DNA of 64,000 bases from Paracoccus onubensis (GTDB lineage: Bacteria; Pseudomonadota; Alphaproteobacteria; Rhodobacterales; Rhodobacteraceae). The DNA lies in the NCBI RefSeq assembly GCF_003591515.1, contig NZ_QZCG01000005.1, forward strand, positions 124,001 to 188,000. Reading direction: 5' to 3'. Positions within the stretch are counted from its first letter, which is position 1. Each line of letters opens with the position of its first letter. Below the pieces are notes generated by a model, which was not told the DNA's origin, ran no database searches, and was given only the letters and a program-made list of their open reading frames with translations. This document shows positions 1 through 7,840 of this stretch, piece after piece. The translations under genes were made by a program, and so were the position numbers.

Positions 1-2
1 TG

Positions 3-1403
3 GGCTCGGACTGGTCCGAGGATCGGGCGGGAACCTGCGGCGTGGGTTCCTGTATCGTCACCGGCGAGGCGGTCACCATTCACCAGAGCGATCATTTCGA
101 CCTGCATCACACACCGCTTTCCTGCACCGCCGCACCGATCTTTGACACATCCGGCAATCTGTCAGCCGTACTGGACCTGTCGCTGCTGCGTTCACCTCAG
201 CCCAAGGCGAGCCAGAATCTGGCGATGAACCTGGTCTGCGCCTCGGCGCGGCGGGTCGAGATGGCCAACCTGATGGCCATGACGCGGAGGGATTGGGTGC
301 TGCGTTTCTCGGCCAGCCCGGAATTTCTGGAGGTCGATCCCGAAGCCGCCATCGCGCTGGACGGGGCCGGTCGCATCATCGGCATGACCCATGCGGCGCA
401 ACTGGTGCTTGGCACGCGGAACGGCGGCCTGATCGGGCAGCGGCTGGACAGGATCATGGAACTGTCAGCCGATGACCTGCCCGAACTGATGCGCGGGCGG
501 CCAAGCGAGGAACGTGTGATCCGCCTGCATGACGGCCGTGCCCTGTTCGGCCATGCCATCGCTCCGCAATCGCCACGGGTGCCGCGTGGAACAGGGGTCG
601 CGCTGCCCGGTGGGCTGTCCAGCCTTGCCGGCCCGGATCCGGCGATGCAGACCCTGCTGACACGGGCGGCGAAACTGGCGCGAACCCGGATCCCGCTATT
701 GCTGAGTGGCGAGACCGGGACCGGCAAGCAACGCCTCGCCCGCGCCATGCATATGTGCGAACCCGACGCCCGGCCCTTCTTCCTGCTGGATTGCGCCGGC
801 GCGGATCCGGCGGCGATCGATGCGTTGCGCCCACGCGCCGATCAGGCGGGCACGCTGTTTCTGCAGGGCGCCGACGATCTGTCGGCCGCAGGACAAGCCG
901 CCGTGCTGCGACTGCTGACCGATGCCAAATTGCGGGTCATCTCCTCGGCCCGCGGAAATCTGGCGACGATGACCCGCTCGGGCGAGTTTCGCGGCGACCT
1001 GTTCTTCCGCATCGCGGGCGCGACGCTGGCACTGCCGCCTCTGCGGTTGCGACAGGATTTCGACTGGCTTCTGGACAAGTTGCTGCGGCAACGCAATCCC
1101 GACGGGCTGCGCCTGACCCCGGCGGCGCGGGCGGAACTGAAGGCGCGCGACTGGCCGGGCAATCTGCGCGAACTGGCCAGCGTGCTGGATGTGGCCGTCA
1201 ACCTTGCCGAAGGTACGGCCATTGATATCTCGGACCTGCCCGACCCGGTTCTGGCGGGAACCGGGCGCGACCCTGCCGAGGATCTGGAAGCGGTACTGGA
1301 CGCCTGCGGATGGAACATGGCGCTGGCGGCGCGGCGGCTTGGCGTCAATCGCTCGACCGTACTGCGCCGTGTGCAAAGGCTGGGGCTGACCCCGCCGCAT
1401 TAG
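3..1403 (+). CDS. AcoR-type transcriptional regulator (GAF + AAA + Fis HTH), 5' end outside window
   Basis: The frame is open from the first bases, and residues encoded before the GTG at 42 already fit the GAF domain of AcoR-like regulators, so the gene starts upstream. The order is the end of a GAF domain, a linker, an AAA-like domain with Walker A GETGTGKQ (about 708-731), and a C-terminal Fis-type helix-turn-helix ending in RSTVLRRVQRLGL. Two hallmarks of sigma-54 activators are altered. The GAFTGA loop is absent: the chain runs from DCAGADPAAIDALRP straight to GTLFLQGADDLS. The Walker B Asp-Glu is replaced (LFLQGADD). AcoR family members often control adjacent dehydrogenase or oxygenase genes, so the monooxygenase gene 150 bp downstream is the likely target. 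The altered motifs suggest a regulator that does not work through sigma-54. Confidence 0.85.
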   Translation, partial: GSDWSEDRAGTCGVGSCIVTGEAVTIHQSDHFDLHHTPLSCTAAPIFDTSGNLSAVLDLSLLRSPQPKASQNLAMNLVCASARRVEMANLMAMTRRDWVLRFSASPEFLEVDPEAAIALDGAGRIIGMTHAAQLVLGTRNGGLIGQRLDRIMELSADDLPELMRGRPSEERVIRLHDGRALFGHAIAPQSPRVPRGTGVALPGGLSSLAGPDPAMQTLLTRAAKLARTRIPLLLSGETGTGKQRLARAMHMCEPDARPFFLLDCAGADPAAIDALRPRADQAGTLFLQGADDLSAAGQAAVLRLLTDAKLRVISSARGNLATMTRSGEFRGDLFFRIAGATLALPPLRLRQDFDWLLDKLLRQRNPDGLRLTPAARAELKARDWPGNLRELASVLDVAVNLAEGTAIDISDLPDPVLAGTGRDPAEDLEAVLDACGWNMALAARRLGVNRSTVLRRVQRLGLTPPH

Positions 1404-1404
1404 A

Positions 1405-1440
1405 GTTGCGGTCCTGTTGCGCGGCGTTGCGTCTGCAACG
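1405..1440 (+). promoter_or_regulatory. GTTGCG triple repeat with palindrome, candidate regulator site
   Basis: Directly after the regulator stop codon, GTTGCG occurs at 1405, 1416 and 1426, spaced 11 and 10 bp, about one helical turn each. The third copy is half of a perfect palindrome, CGTTGC-GTCT-GCAACG (1425-1440). It lies about 110 bp upstream of the monooxygenase start, a normal distance for an upstream activating site. No sigma-54 -24/-12 element was seen in 1404-1552. Binding by the adjacent AcoR-like protein is inference. Confidence 0.45.
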
Positions 1441-1552
1441 GCGGTCGCGGGAAATGCGCCCGGGCGGTGCCCGTGCCGTGAATTTCCCTGTTCGACCTTC
1501 CCTGAAGATTGCAGGTTTCTCTTGGAGGAATTTCAATCCAAGGGAGGAAAAC

Positions 1553-3352
1553 ATGCTCGATTCCGCATTGTCAGACCGGGTGCAGTCGCTGCTGGACGAA
1601 TTCGGCGCGGCGCTGGAAACCGGCGATATCGACCGTGCCGCACAGATGTTCGTCACCGATTGCTATTGGCGCGACCTGGTGGCGTTCACCTGGAACCTGC
1701 GCACCATGGAGGGACAGGATCAGATCGCCGAGATGCTGCGCGCGCAGCTTTCCGCGGTCAGGCCGACCGGCTGGAAACTTGCCGAAAACGACATACCGAC
1801 CGAAGAGGATGGCGTCATCACCGCATGGATCACGTTCGAAACCGCCGTGGCACGCGGTTATGGCCTGATCCGGTTGCGCGACGGCAGGATCTGGACGTTG
1901 CTGACCACGATGCAGGAACTCAAGGGTCACGAGGAAGCCAGGGGATTTGCCCGCCCTCTGGGCGCGAAACACGGCGCGGGCAAGAACCGGCAAAGCTGGA
2001 AGGAAGAGCGCGAGGCCGAGGCCACCGAACTGGGCTATACCCGCCAGCCATATACGGTCATCATCGGCGGCGGACAGGGTGGCATCGCCCTTGGCGCGCG
2101 GCTGCGCCAGCTTGGCGTGCCAGCCATCGTTCTGGACAGGCACGAACGCCCCGGGGATCAGTGGCGCAAACGTTACAAGTCGCTGTGCCTGCATGATCCG
2201 GTCTGGTACGATCACCTTCCCTATATCAAGTTTCCCGACAACTGGCCGGTCTTTACGCCCAAGGACAAGGTCGGCGACTGGCTGGAAATGTATACCAGGG
2301 TCATGGAACTGAATTACTGGACGCGCAGCACCTGCCAGCGTGCCAGCTATGACGAAAAGGCGAAGGAATGGACCGTCATCGTCGATCGCGACGGCGAGGA
2401 AGTCGTGCTGAAGCCGAAACAATTGGTGCTGGCGACCGGCATGTCGGGCAAGCCGAATATCCCGAAATTCCCCGGCGCCGACAGTTTCAAGGGCGAACAG
2501 CAGCATTCCTCGCAGCATCCCGGCCCCGATGCGTATAAGGGCAAGAAGGTGGTGATCATCGGCTCGAACAACTCGGCCCATGATATCGCAGCGGCCCTGT
2601 GGGAACATGATGTCGACGTCACCATGATTCAGCGGTCAAGCACGCATATCGTGCGCTCGGACACGCTGATGGATATCGGGCTGGGCGGGCTGTATTCCGA
2701 GCAGGCGGTAAAGAATGGCGTCACGACCGAAAAGGCCGATCTGATCTTTGCCTCACTGCCCTACAGGATCATGCATGAATGGCAAATTCCGCTGTATGAC
2801 CAGATGCGCGAACGCGACAGGGATTTCTACGAGGGGCTTGAAAAGGCCGGATTCAAGCTGGACTGGGGCGATGACGGCTCGGGCCTGTTCATGAAATATC
2901 TGCGCCGCGGTTCCGGCTATTACATCGACGTGGGCGCCAGCCAGTTGATCATCGACGGCGAGGTCAAGCTTGCGCAGGGACAGGTGACCGAGATCGTCCC
3001 CGAGGGCGTCAAGCTGGACACGGGCGAAGTGCTTCCCGCGGATCTGATCGTCTATGCCACCGGCTATGGCTCGATGAATGGCTGGGCCGCCGATCTGATC
3101 GGGCAGGATGTCGCGGACAAGGTCGGCAAGGTCTGGGGACTGGGATCCGACACCACCAAGGATCCCGGCCCGTGGGAAGGCGAACAGCGCAATATGTGGA
3201 AGCCCACCCAACAGGAATCGCTGTGGTTCCACGGCGGCAACCTGCATCAGTCGCGGCATTATTCGCTGTATCTGGCGCTGCAGCTCAAGGCACGAATGGA
3301 GGAGATCGAAACCCCTGTCTACAAGGTTCAGGAGGTTCACCACCTCGGTTGA
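1553..3352 (+). CDS. NAD(P)/FAD-dependent flavin monooxygenase with N-terminal SnoaL/NTF2-like domain
   Basis: The 599-aa protein starts at ATG 1553 behind a strong AGGGAGG site; longer in-frame starts would overlap the upstream regulator. Residues about 5-130 look like a SnoaL/NTF2 cone fold (ETGDIDRAAQMF, then WRDLVAFTWNLRT). The rest is a flavin-containing monooxygenase: FAD-binding GGGQGG near residue 171, the FMO fingerprint FKGEQQHS, NADP-binding VIIGSNNSAHD near residue 335, and a late ATGYG motif. Such enzymes use NAD(P)H and O2 to oxygenate soft nucleophiles or ketones in the cytoplasm. The substrate cannot be told. The adjacent AcoR-like regulator suggests substrate-induced catabolism. 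Confidence 0.88.
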   Translation: MLDSALSDRVQSLLDEFGAALETGDIDRAAQMFVTDCYWRDLVAFTWNLRTMEGQDQIAEMLRAQLSAVRPTGWKLAENDIPTEEDGVITAWITFETAVARGYGLIRLRDGRIWTLLTTMQELKGHEEARGFARPLGAKHGAGKNRQSWKEEREAEATELGYTRQPYTVIIGGGQGGIALGARLRQLGVPAIVLDRHERPGDQWRKRYKSLCLHDPVWYDHLPYIKFPDNWPVFTPKDKVGDWLEMYTRVMELNYWTRSTCQRASYDEKAKEWTVIVDRDGEEVVLKPKQLVLATGMSGKPNIPKFPGADSFKGEQQHSSQHPGPDAYKGKKVVIIGSNNSAHDIAAALWEHDVDVTMIQRSSTHIVRSDTLMDIGLGGLYSEQAVKNGVTTEKADLIFASLPYRIMHEWQIPLYDQMRERDRDFYEGLEKAGFKLDWGDDGSGLFMKYLRRGSGYYIDVGASQLIIDGEVKLAQGQVTEIVPEGVKLDTGEVLPADLIVYATGYGSMNGWAADLIGQDVADKVGKVWGLGSDTTKDPGPWEGEQRNMWKPTQQESLWFHGGNLHQSRHYSLYLALQLKARMEEIETPVYKVQEVHHLG

Positions 3353-3359
3353 GGCCAAC

Positions 3360-3398
3360 GCCGGCAGGTCGCGTTACGGATTCGAGAGATCTGCCGGC
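3360..3398 (+). repeat. Intergenic palindromic repeat, copy 1
   Basis: This 39-nt hairpin has a 10-bp stem (GCCGGCAGGT / ATCTGCCGGC, one G-U pair) around a loop containing ACGGATTCGAGAG. A second copy of identical length lies at 6819-6857 with matching loop and compensating stem changes. Similarity continues for about 35 nt downstream (GCCATC-CGG region). It sits 7 bp after the monooxygenase stop codon. It is probably a REP-like or structured RNA element. Confidence 0.55.
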
Positions 3399-3503
3399 AA
3401 CCGGCGCAGCATGTCCAGCCATCACGGACCGTGAGGCGTCGTCCTCGAAAATCAGCTTCAGCGGATAACCCTTACCGTTCATCTCGATGCCAGACGGGCA
3501 GCC

Positions 3504-3532
3504 GGGCCGGGAAGAGATTCCCGCCGCCCGGG
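3504..3532. terminator. Hairpin between convergent genes
   Basis: A CGGGAA-GAGA-TTCCCG stem (core 3508-3523) can be extended by GGGC/GCCC with a 2-nt bulge. It lies between the convergent monooxygenase and M20 genes and could terminate transcription in both directions. There is no clear T-tract, so the call rests on position and stem only. Confidence 0.4.
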
Positions 3533-3542
3533 CGGATAAAGA

Positions 3543-4820
3543 TCAGATCGCCTCGGTCCCGCACCAGTCTGCGATGAACAGCGCCATCGTCTTGGTAACG
3601 CTGCGCAGCGATTCCAGGCTGACATATTCGTCAAATCCGTGGACGTTGCGCGAAACGGGGCCATAGCAAAGCGTGGGTATCCGGTTGTAAAGCGCATAGA
3701 CCCGCGCATCGAGATAGGCTGGTGTCGTGAAGCTTTCCAGCTTGGCCCCGAAAGCCACCTCATGGGCGCGAGCCAAGGTGTTCTCGGCTTCCGAGCCGGG
3801 TTCCAGATAATAGCCTTCGGCATTGAATCCGTTCTGCGTCACCCTTGGCGGGTTCTGCCCAAGGAAACGATCCCCGCGCGCGAAATTCGAGATGTGATCG
3901 GTGATCTCGCGCAGCTTGTCCTGCGCCTTCTGACCCGGATAGATCGAGATCCGCGCCTGGAAACGGCACCATGCCGGAACGGACGATCCCCAGTCGCCGC
4001 CCTTGATAATACCGATATTCATGTTGATCGGCTTGGGCTCATCCTCGAAACCGCGATGCTGATCCTTCTCGGCGTTCCATTTCGCCTCGATCTCGCGCAG
4101 AGCGCCGATCACGCGATAGGCGGCGTCGATGGCATTGGCCCCCTCTCCCATCTGGCGAACATGGACCGGGATGCCGCGCACTTCCACCTCGAACCACAAC
4201 ACGCCGCTGCAGGCGCGGGCCAGCTTGTTCTCTTCGGGCTCGGGGATCAGTGCCGCGTCGGCGGTATAGCCGCGCAGGAAGGTTTGAAGCGCCCCGTTGC
4301 CGGTGGATTCCTCTTCCACCACCGATTGCAGATAAACCGTCGATGCCGGTTGCAGCCCGATCCGCTTCAACGCTTCGAGCGCATAGACATTGGCCCCCGC
4401 CCCTGCCTTCATATCCCCTGCGCCGCGGCCATACATCCGGTCGCCGACGATCTCGCCGCCATAGGGTGAATATTCCCACATATCCTCGGGGCCGACCGGC
4501 ACGACATCCAGATGATGCTGCAGGATCAGCGAGCGGCGCTTTTCTTCCTTCGGATGATGGATACCGACCACGATCGGCGCGCACGAATGGCCAGCCGCAA
4601 AAGGAGCGCCGCCTTCATGATTGGTCAGCTCCGCCTCGCTCATCTCGAAACGGTCCATCTTGAAGCCGCGCGCGGCATAATCGTCATAGATGAAATCCTG
4701 GATCGTGAATTCTTCGCCACGCTGCGAGGCGAAGGACACTAGCTTCTGTGTATAGGCGATCTGTTCGTCGAAACCCTCATCGACGGCACGGAGAATCGCA
4801 TCGCGCAGGTCAGTGTTCAA
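3543..4820 (-). CDS. M20 family metallopeptidase / ArgE-DapE-type deacylase
   Basis: The 425-aa cytoplasmic protein has the M20 dizinc signature: HHLDVVP (H103, D105), a bridging Asp in RGAGDMKAG (D136), the catalytic Glu pair in VVEEEST (around 169-171), and a C-terminal His in NVHGFDEYV. A dimerisation (lid) domain lies between, at GVLWFEVEVRGIPVHV. The family hydrolyses N-acyl amino acids, succinyl-diaminopimelate, dipeptides or carbamoyl compounds. It is not close enough to a textbook ArgE or DapE to name a substrate. The divergent IclR gene 114 bp away suggests an inducible catabolic role rather than arginine or lysine biosynthesis. Confidence 0.85.
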   Translation of the reverse strand: MNTDLRDAILRAVDEGFDEQIAYTQKLVSFASQRGEEFTIQDFIYDDYAARGFKMDRFEMSEAELTNHEGGAPFAAGHSCAPIVVGIHHPKEEKRRSLILQHHLDVVPVGPEDMWEYSPYGGEIVGDRMYGRGAGDMKAGAGANVYALEALKRIGLQPASTVYLQSVVEEESTGNGALQTFLRGYTADAALIPEPEENKLARACSGVLWFEVEVRGIPVHVRQMGEGANAIDAAYRVIGALREIEAKWNAEKDQHRGFEDEPKPINMNIGIIKGGDWGSSVPAWCRFQARISIYPGQKAQDKLREITDHISNFARGDRFLGQNPPRVTQNGFNAEGYYLEPGSEAENTLARAHEVAFGAKLESFTTPAYLDARVYALYNRIPTLCYGPVSRNVHGFDEYVSLESLRSVTKTMALFIADWCGTEAI

Positions 4821-4905
4821 AGCCGGACTCCCTTGGTCTTTCGTTTTTCTTGCATCGAGTTGAAAAGAATAGATTGATCTTTACAAGTCAATAAGTGAAT
4901 GCTTC

Positions 4906-4922
4906 GTATCAACTACTGATAC
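4906..4922. promoter_or_regulatory. GTATCA-N5-TGATAC palindrome, likely IclR operator
   Basis: This perfect 17-bp palindrome (6-bp arms, spacer ACTAC) lies in the AT-rich divergent intergenic region between the M20 gene and the IclR gene, 12 bp before the IclR start codon. IclR proteins commonly bind such sites to autoregulate and control the divergent gene. Assignment to this regulator is inference. Confidence 0.5.
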
Positions 4923-4934
4923 ACTCACAGGAAA

Positions 4935-5762
4935 ATGCCAAACAACCAACCTGATTCTCCGACCCCGCCTGAATCGATCGGCATGCGCGCGGTGGATCGC
5001 ATTGCAGCAATTCTGCGAAGTTTCTCGATGACCCGCCCGATGCTGTCCCTGACCGAGGTCGCAATGATCGCCGGGCTGGACAAGAATACGACGCGCCGTC
5101 TGTTGCTGGCGCTTTGCGCCGCCGGTCTGGTGCGGCGTGACGAGGCGGATGGCCGCTTTGGTCTGGATATCGGCATACTGAAATTACAGCCGGCGGTGCT
5201 GGGTCCGCGGGCACTGCGCGAAACGGCAGCGCCATATCTGCAATGGCTCACCGAACAAAGCGGAATGACCAGCTTTTTCTGGATCGCCGATCCGGACGGT
5301 GCGATCTGCATCGAACGGGTGCGCGCGAGTGGTGTCTTTCTGGATGTGCCCTGGTCCACACCCGGCACCGTGGTTCCGTTGAACATGGCCGCGGGGCCTC
5401 GCGTGGTTCTGGCCCATCTCGACGACACGGCGCGCGCCGCGTGGCTTGCCCGGACGCAGCACCGATTTACCCGCTTCACCCAGACGGATCCCACCGACCT
5501 GCTGCGCGCCGTCGCCCGGATCCGGGCCGAAGGCCACGAGTTGATCCTGAACGACTATTACGTCGGCATGGGCGGGCTTGGCGTTCCGGTGCTGGATCGC
5601 AGCGGTGCTTTCGTCGGCGCGATCTCGGTCACCTCGGGCACCGGAGAGTTTCAGGATCCCGGCCGCATGCAGCGCGTTCTCGCCGCCGCGCAGGAGACCG
5701 CGTCCGCCATCGGCATCCGTCTGGGGCCGCATGCTTGCCCTGTCTCCGGTCAGGCAGAGTGA
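4935..5762 (+). CDS. IclR family transcriptional regulator
   Basis: The 275-aa protein has the standard IclR layout. An N-terminal winged helix spans about residues 18-75 (RAVDRIAAILRSFS ... LTEVAMIAGLDKNTTRRLL), followed by a C-terminal effector domain (FFWIADPDGAICIERV, VPLNMAAGPRVVLAH, GLGVPVLDRSGAFVGAIS). The start ATG 4935 follows an AGGAAA site. The gene is divergent from the M20 hydrolase, with a palindrome between them, so it probably controls that gene in response to its substrate or a breakdown product. Confidence 0.9.
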   Translation: MPNNQPDSPTPPESIGMRAVDRIAAILRSFSMTRPMLSLTEVAMIAGLDKNTTRRLLLALCAAGLVRRDEADGRFGLDIGILKLQPAVLGPRALRETAAPYLQWLTEQSGMTSFFWIADPDGAICIERVRASGVFLDVPWSTPGTVVPLNMAAGPRVVLAHLDDTARAAWLARTQHRFTRFTQTDPTDLLRAVARIRAEGHELILNDYYVGMGGLGVPVLDRSGAFVGAISVTSGTGEFQDPGRMQRVLAAAQETASAIGIRLGPHACPVSGQAE

Positions 5763-6034
5763 ACACAGACGCGTCTCGTGGCATATATCTTTCATCACCT
5801 GTCCGCGACAGCGCTGGAAGGCGATTTCGGCTGAGAGGGTTTGGCTTCACCCGCGCTTCTTCGTCACTCCGACAGGCCCCGGATTTCCCTTGAATCTCAA
5901 CGTCAAAGCTGTGCCAGCGCCACCGCCAGAAAGCAGAGCTAGGCGATTTTCCGCAAATCCGTTCCACTTCCGTCTGTTCAGAGATAGCTTCCAGCCATAC
6001 GCTCGAAGCAAGCACGATTCGGGAGAATTGGGAC

Positions 6035-6754
6035 ATGCGTGCCAAGGAGATTCATTGCTCTTACAGCACTGCTTACCTGTACCTGCGGGACAGGATCATA
6101 CATTCCTACTACTCGCCCGGTACCCGGTTGAATATATCCGAACTTGCGGATGATCTGCGCATGAGCCCGACCCCTGTTCGCGAAGCGCTATCGAGGCTCG
6201 CACAGGACAAGATTATAGAAACCCGCCAACAGCGCGGTTTCTTTGTCAAGAAAATAGACGCCACCGAAATCACCGAACTATACGCGCTTATTCATATGCA
6301 TGCCGCATTTCTGGTAAGATGCGCTGCGATCAAGCACAGGCTGTCGATCATAGCGGATCAGATCACAACCGTCTTTGCCGGGCCGTCGGCAATATCCGCC
6401 GTGCGGCAGTTCAGGAAATTCCATACCCATCTGGATGTGCATGCCGGCGCGCCCAACGCGACACAGGCTTTGGATACTTTTTTCCTGCGCACCTATTTTG
6501 TTCAGCTTGTGGAGTTCAGCGAACCGACCCGGCGCGACAGATTGAGGGATTTCTCGGAAGAAATCGCCGAAATGGCTCGGGACGACGATCACATGAGGTG
6601 CTACCACAAGCTGGACAAGATGTTTCTGACCCGAGCGCAATGGCTTGGCCCGGTCATCAAAAGCGCCACCCGACTCACCGACCGGGGAGGAGCCGGAAGT
6701 TTTCTTCGGGAAAATACGCGTTCCGCTCGTAAGGAAACTGCGACGAGGCTTTAA
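6035..6754 (+). CDS. GntR family transcriptional regulator
   Basis: The 239-aa protein has an N-terminal GntR winged helix (residues about 10-72: LRDRIIHSYYSPGTRLNISE, then MSPTPVREALSRL and QQRGFFVKKI) and an all-helical C-terminal part resembling an FCD effector domain (H-rich FHTHLDVH region). Codon use is less GC-rich than in the flanking genes, hinting at transfer. It is the last regulator before the RiPP cluster, about 620 bp upstream of the precursor on the same strand, so it is a candidate pathway regulator. Nothing in the sequence proves this link; the target could equally lie elsewhere. Confidence 0.82.
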   Translation: MRAKEIHCSYSTAYLYLRDRIIHSYYSPGTRLNISELADDLRMSPTPVREALSRLAQDKIIETRQQRGFFVKKIDATEITELYALIHMHAAFLVRCAAIKHRLSIIADQITTVFAGPSAISAVRQFRKFHTHLDVHAGAPNATQALDTFFLRTYFVQLVEFSEPTRRDRLRDFSEEIAEMARDDDHMRCYHKLDKMFLTRAQWLGPVIKSATRLTDRGGAGSFLRENTRSARKETATRL

Positions 6755-7378
6755 AGCAAATCGCGGCCGCCGGACTCGCTTCCTCTCCCTTCTTCTTTGT
6801 CCAAATACCTTGGGGGTCGCCGGCGGGTCGCGCCACTGGTTCGAGAGACCTGCCGGCGACGGGCAGCGCCCCCGGCCATCGCGGGACGCATGTCGCCCGC
6901 GTTTCCGATTCAGCGCCACACGCTCCAGCTGCCATCAAATGCCGGGCCTTCCCGACATTCGCATGACCTGATCTTCAACCGACAAAACAGGCGAGACCCG
7001 CAAACCGGGATTTGCGTCACCTCCATTTCAGCGCGCTCCGTCGCGGTGCGTTCTGACCGGCATGATTCGGAAATGGGATGTTTGCCGGGCGTTATGTGAA
7101 CCTTGGGTAAAGTCCAGGTAACGGGTGTCGCGAAGAAAGTTCTTGGACGGAAAACGAATCAATTCGGCGAATGGACGACTATCCGTTTAAAACGAGGTTT
7201 TTACGTGGAAAACCTAGGCAAAATGCCAGAGCCGGAAAGACAAAAATATATTTTCAACGACATCGTTGCCAGCTCGCCGAGGCGCTTGCTACTGCTGTTA
7301 GGGTCACGGATTGCTGATCGACGGAAATGAGTCCGGACGACAGAACCGGGACATAACACCAAACTGGAGTATGCAGAG
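6755..7378. other. Long intergenic region upstream of the RiPP precursor
   Basis: This 624-bp gap holds repeat copy 2 (6819-6857), just after a CCAAATACCTTGGGGG stretch. From about 7100 it becomes more AT-rich, with ATATATTTT near 7247, and it ends at the precursor ribosome site (GGAG at 7366-7369). It must carry the precursor promoter, but no convincing -35/-10 pair stood out. A TTG-started 75-codon open frame at 7103-7330 has no recognisable domain and is not called a gene. Confidence 0.5.
6819..6857 (+). repeat. Intergenic palindromic repeat, copy 2
   Basis: This is the second 39-nt copy of the hairpin at 3360-3398: stem GCCGGCGGGT / ACCTGCCGGC, loop ending CACTGGTTCGAGAG. Stem positions that differ from copy 1 still pair (A-T becomes G-U, G-U becomes G-C), so selection on RNA or DNA structure is plausible. 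It lies downstream of the GntR gene. Confidence 0.55.
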
Positions 7379-7573
7379 ATGGACATCAAAGCATCTGCAC
7401 TCGACACGCATGTGTTCGACCTTCATGCGGACAACGAACTGGACCTGTTCGCGGAAGAACTTCCCGAACAGGTCCAACTCGTTTCGGACTGCCTCAGCTC
7501 GGCCAGCTCGGCCAGCTGCTGCACTTGCACGGGCAGCTTCGGCAGCGTGGGCTCGGTCGTCAGCTGCGGCTGA
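7379..7573 (+). CDS. RiPP precursor peptide (thiazole/thiopeptide-like TOMM precursor)
   Basis: The 64-aa peptide divides clearly. An acidic leader (residues 1 to about 35) contains VFDLHADNELDLFAEELP and QVQL, resembling the FDLD-type leaders of thiopeptide and LanB substrates. A C-terminal core of about 29 residues is made almost only of Ser, Cys, Gly, Thr, Val and Ala, with five Cys (C38, C47, C48, C50, C63), about nine Ser and two Thr. The block SASCCTCTGS resembles heterocyclised cores. It is the first gene of a collinear operon encoding two YcaO proteins, a LanB N-domain, SpaB_C, SagB-like and TfuA proteins. Cleavage site and modified residues are not determinable from sequence. It is not close enough to any named product to assign a symbol. 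Confidence 0.9.
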   Translation: MDIKASALDTHVFDLHADNELDLFAEELPEQVQLVSDCLSSASSASCCTCTGSFGSVGSVVSCG

Positions 7574-7583
7574 TACAGAGCAA

Positions 7584-7622
7584 CTTCACACTCCGAGGCG
7601 GGCTATGCCTCGAAGCGTGAAG
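7584..7622 (+). terminator. Stem-loop 1 downstream of precursor gene
   Basis: Outer arms CTTCAC (7584-7589) and GTGAAG (7617-7622), and inner arms CGAGGC (7594-7599) and GCCTCG (7607-7612), form an extended hairpin with a symmetric internal loop. It begins 11 bp after the precursor stop codon. Together with the next hairpin it probably attenuates read-through or stabilises the precursor mRNA. Confidence 0.6.
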
Positions 7623-7623
7623 G

Positions 7624-7652
7624 GGTCGACAGGCGCAAAACGCCTGTCGACC
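7624..7652 (+). terminator. Perfect 12-bp stem-loop 2 downstream of precursor gene
   Basis: GGTCGACAGGCG-CAAAA-CGCCTGTCGACC is a perfect 12-bp stem with a 5-nt loop, directly abutting hairpin 1. There is no T-tract after it, so partial termination or mRNA processing fits better than full Rho-independent termination. This is a common arrangement to make precursor peptide in excess over its enzymes. Confidence 0.7.
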
Positions 7653-7840
7653 AACCCGGCCGATAAACCAAGGGTCCATCAGGAGCCGAGCCCAGTACCC
7701 TCAAAATAGCTCCTCGACCCTCACAATTCAAGTTCCGCACGGTGCGACTTTCTGTCCGCATTGGCCGGTGTCTTGTTGCCATCCGCAATGCCGGATCGTT
7801 CGGCATCGCCTGAATCAGGCCAGACATGGGAGATCGAGTC

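Noticed and set aside
1404..1552. Search for a sigma-54 promoter upstream of the monooxygenase
   Set aside because: No TGGCAC-N5-TTGCA-like element was found, in keeping with the altered regulator.
7103..7330. 75-codon open frame before the RiPP precursor
   Set aside because: It starts with TTG, lacks a good ribosome site or domain, and overlaps the expected promoter region.
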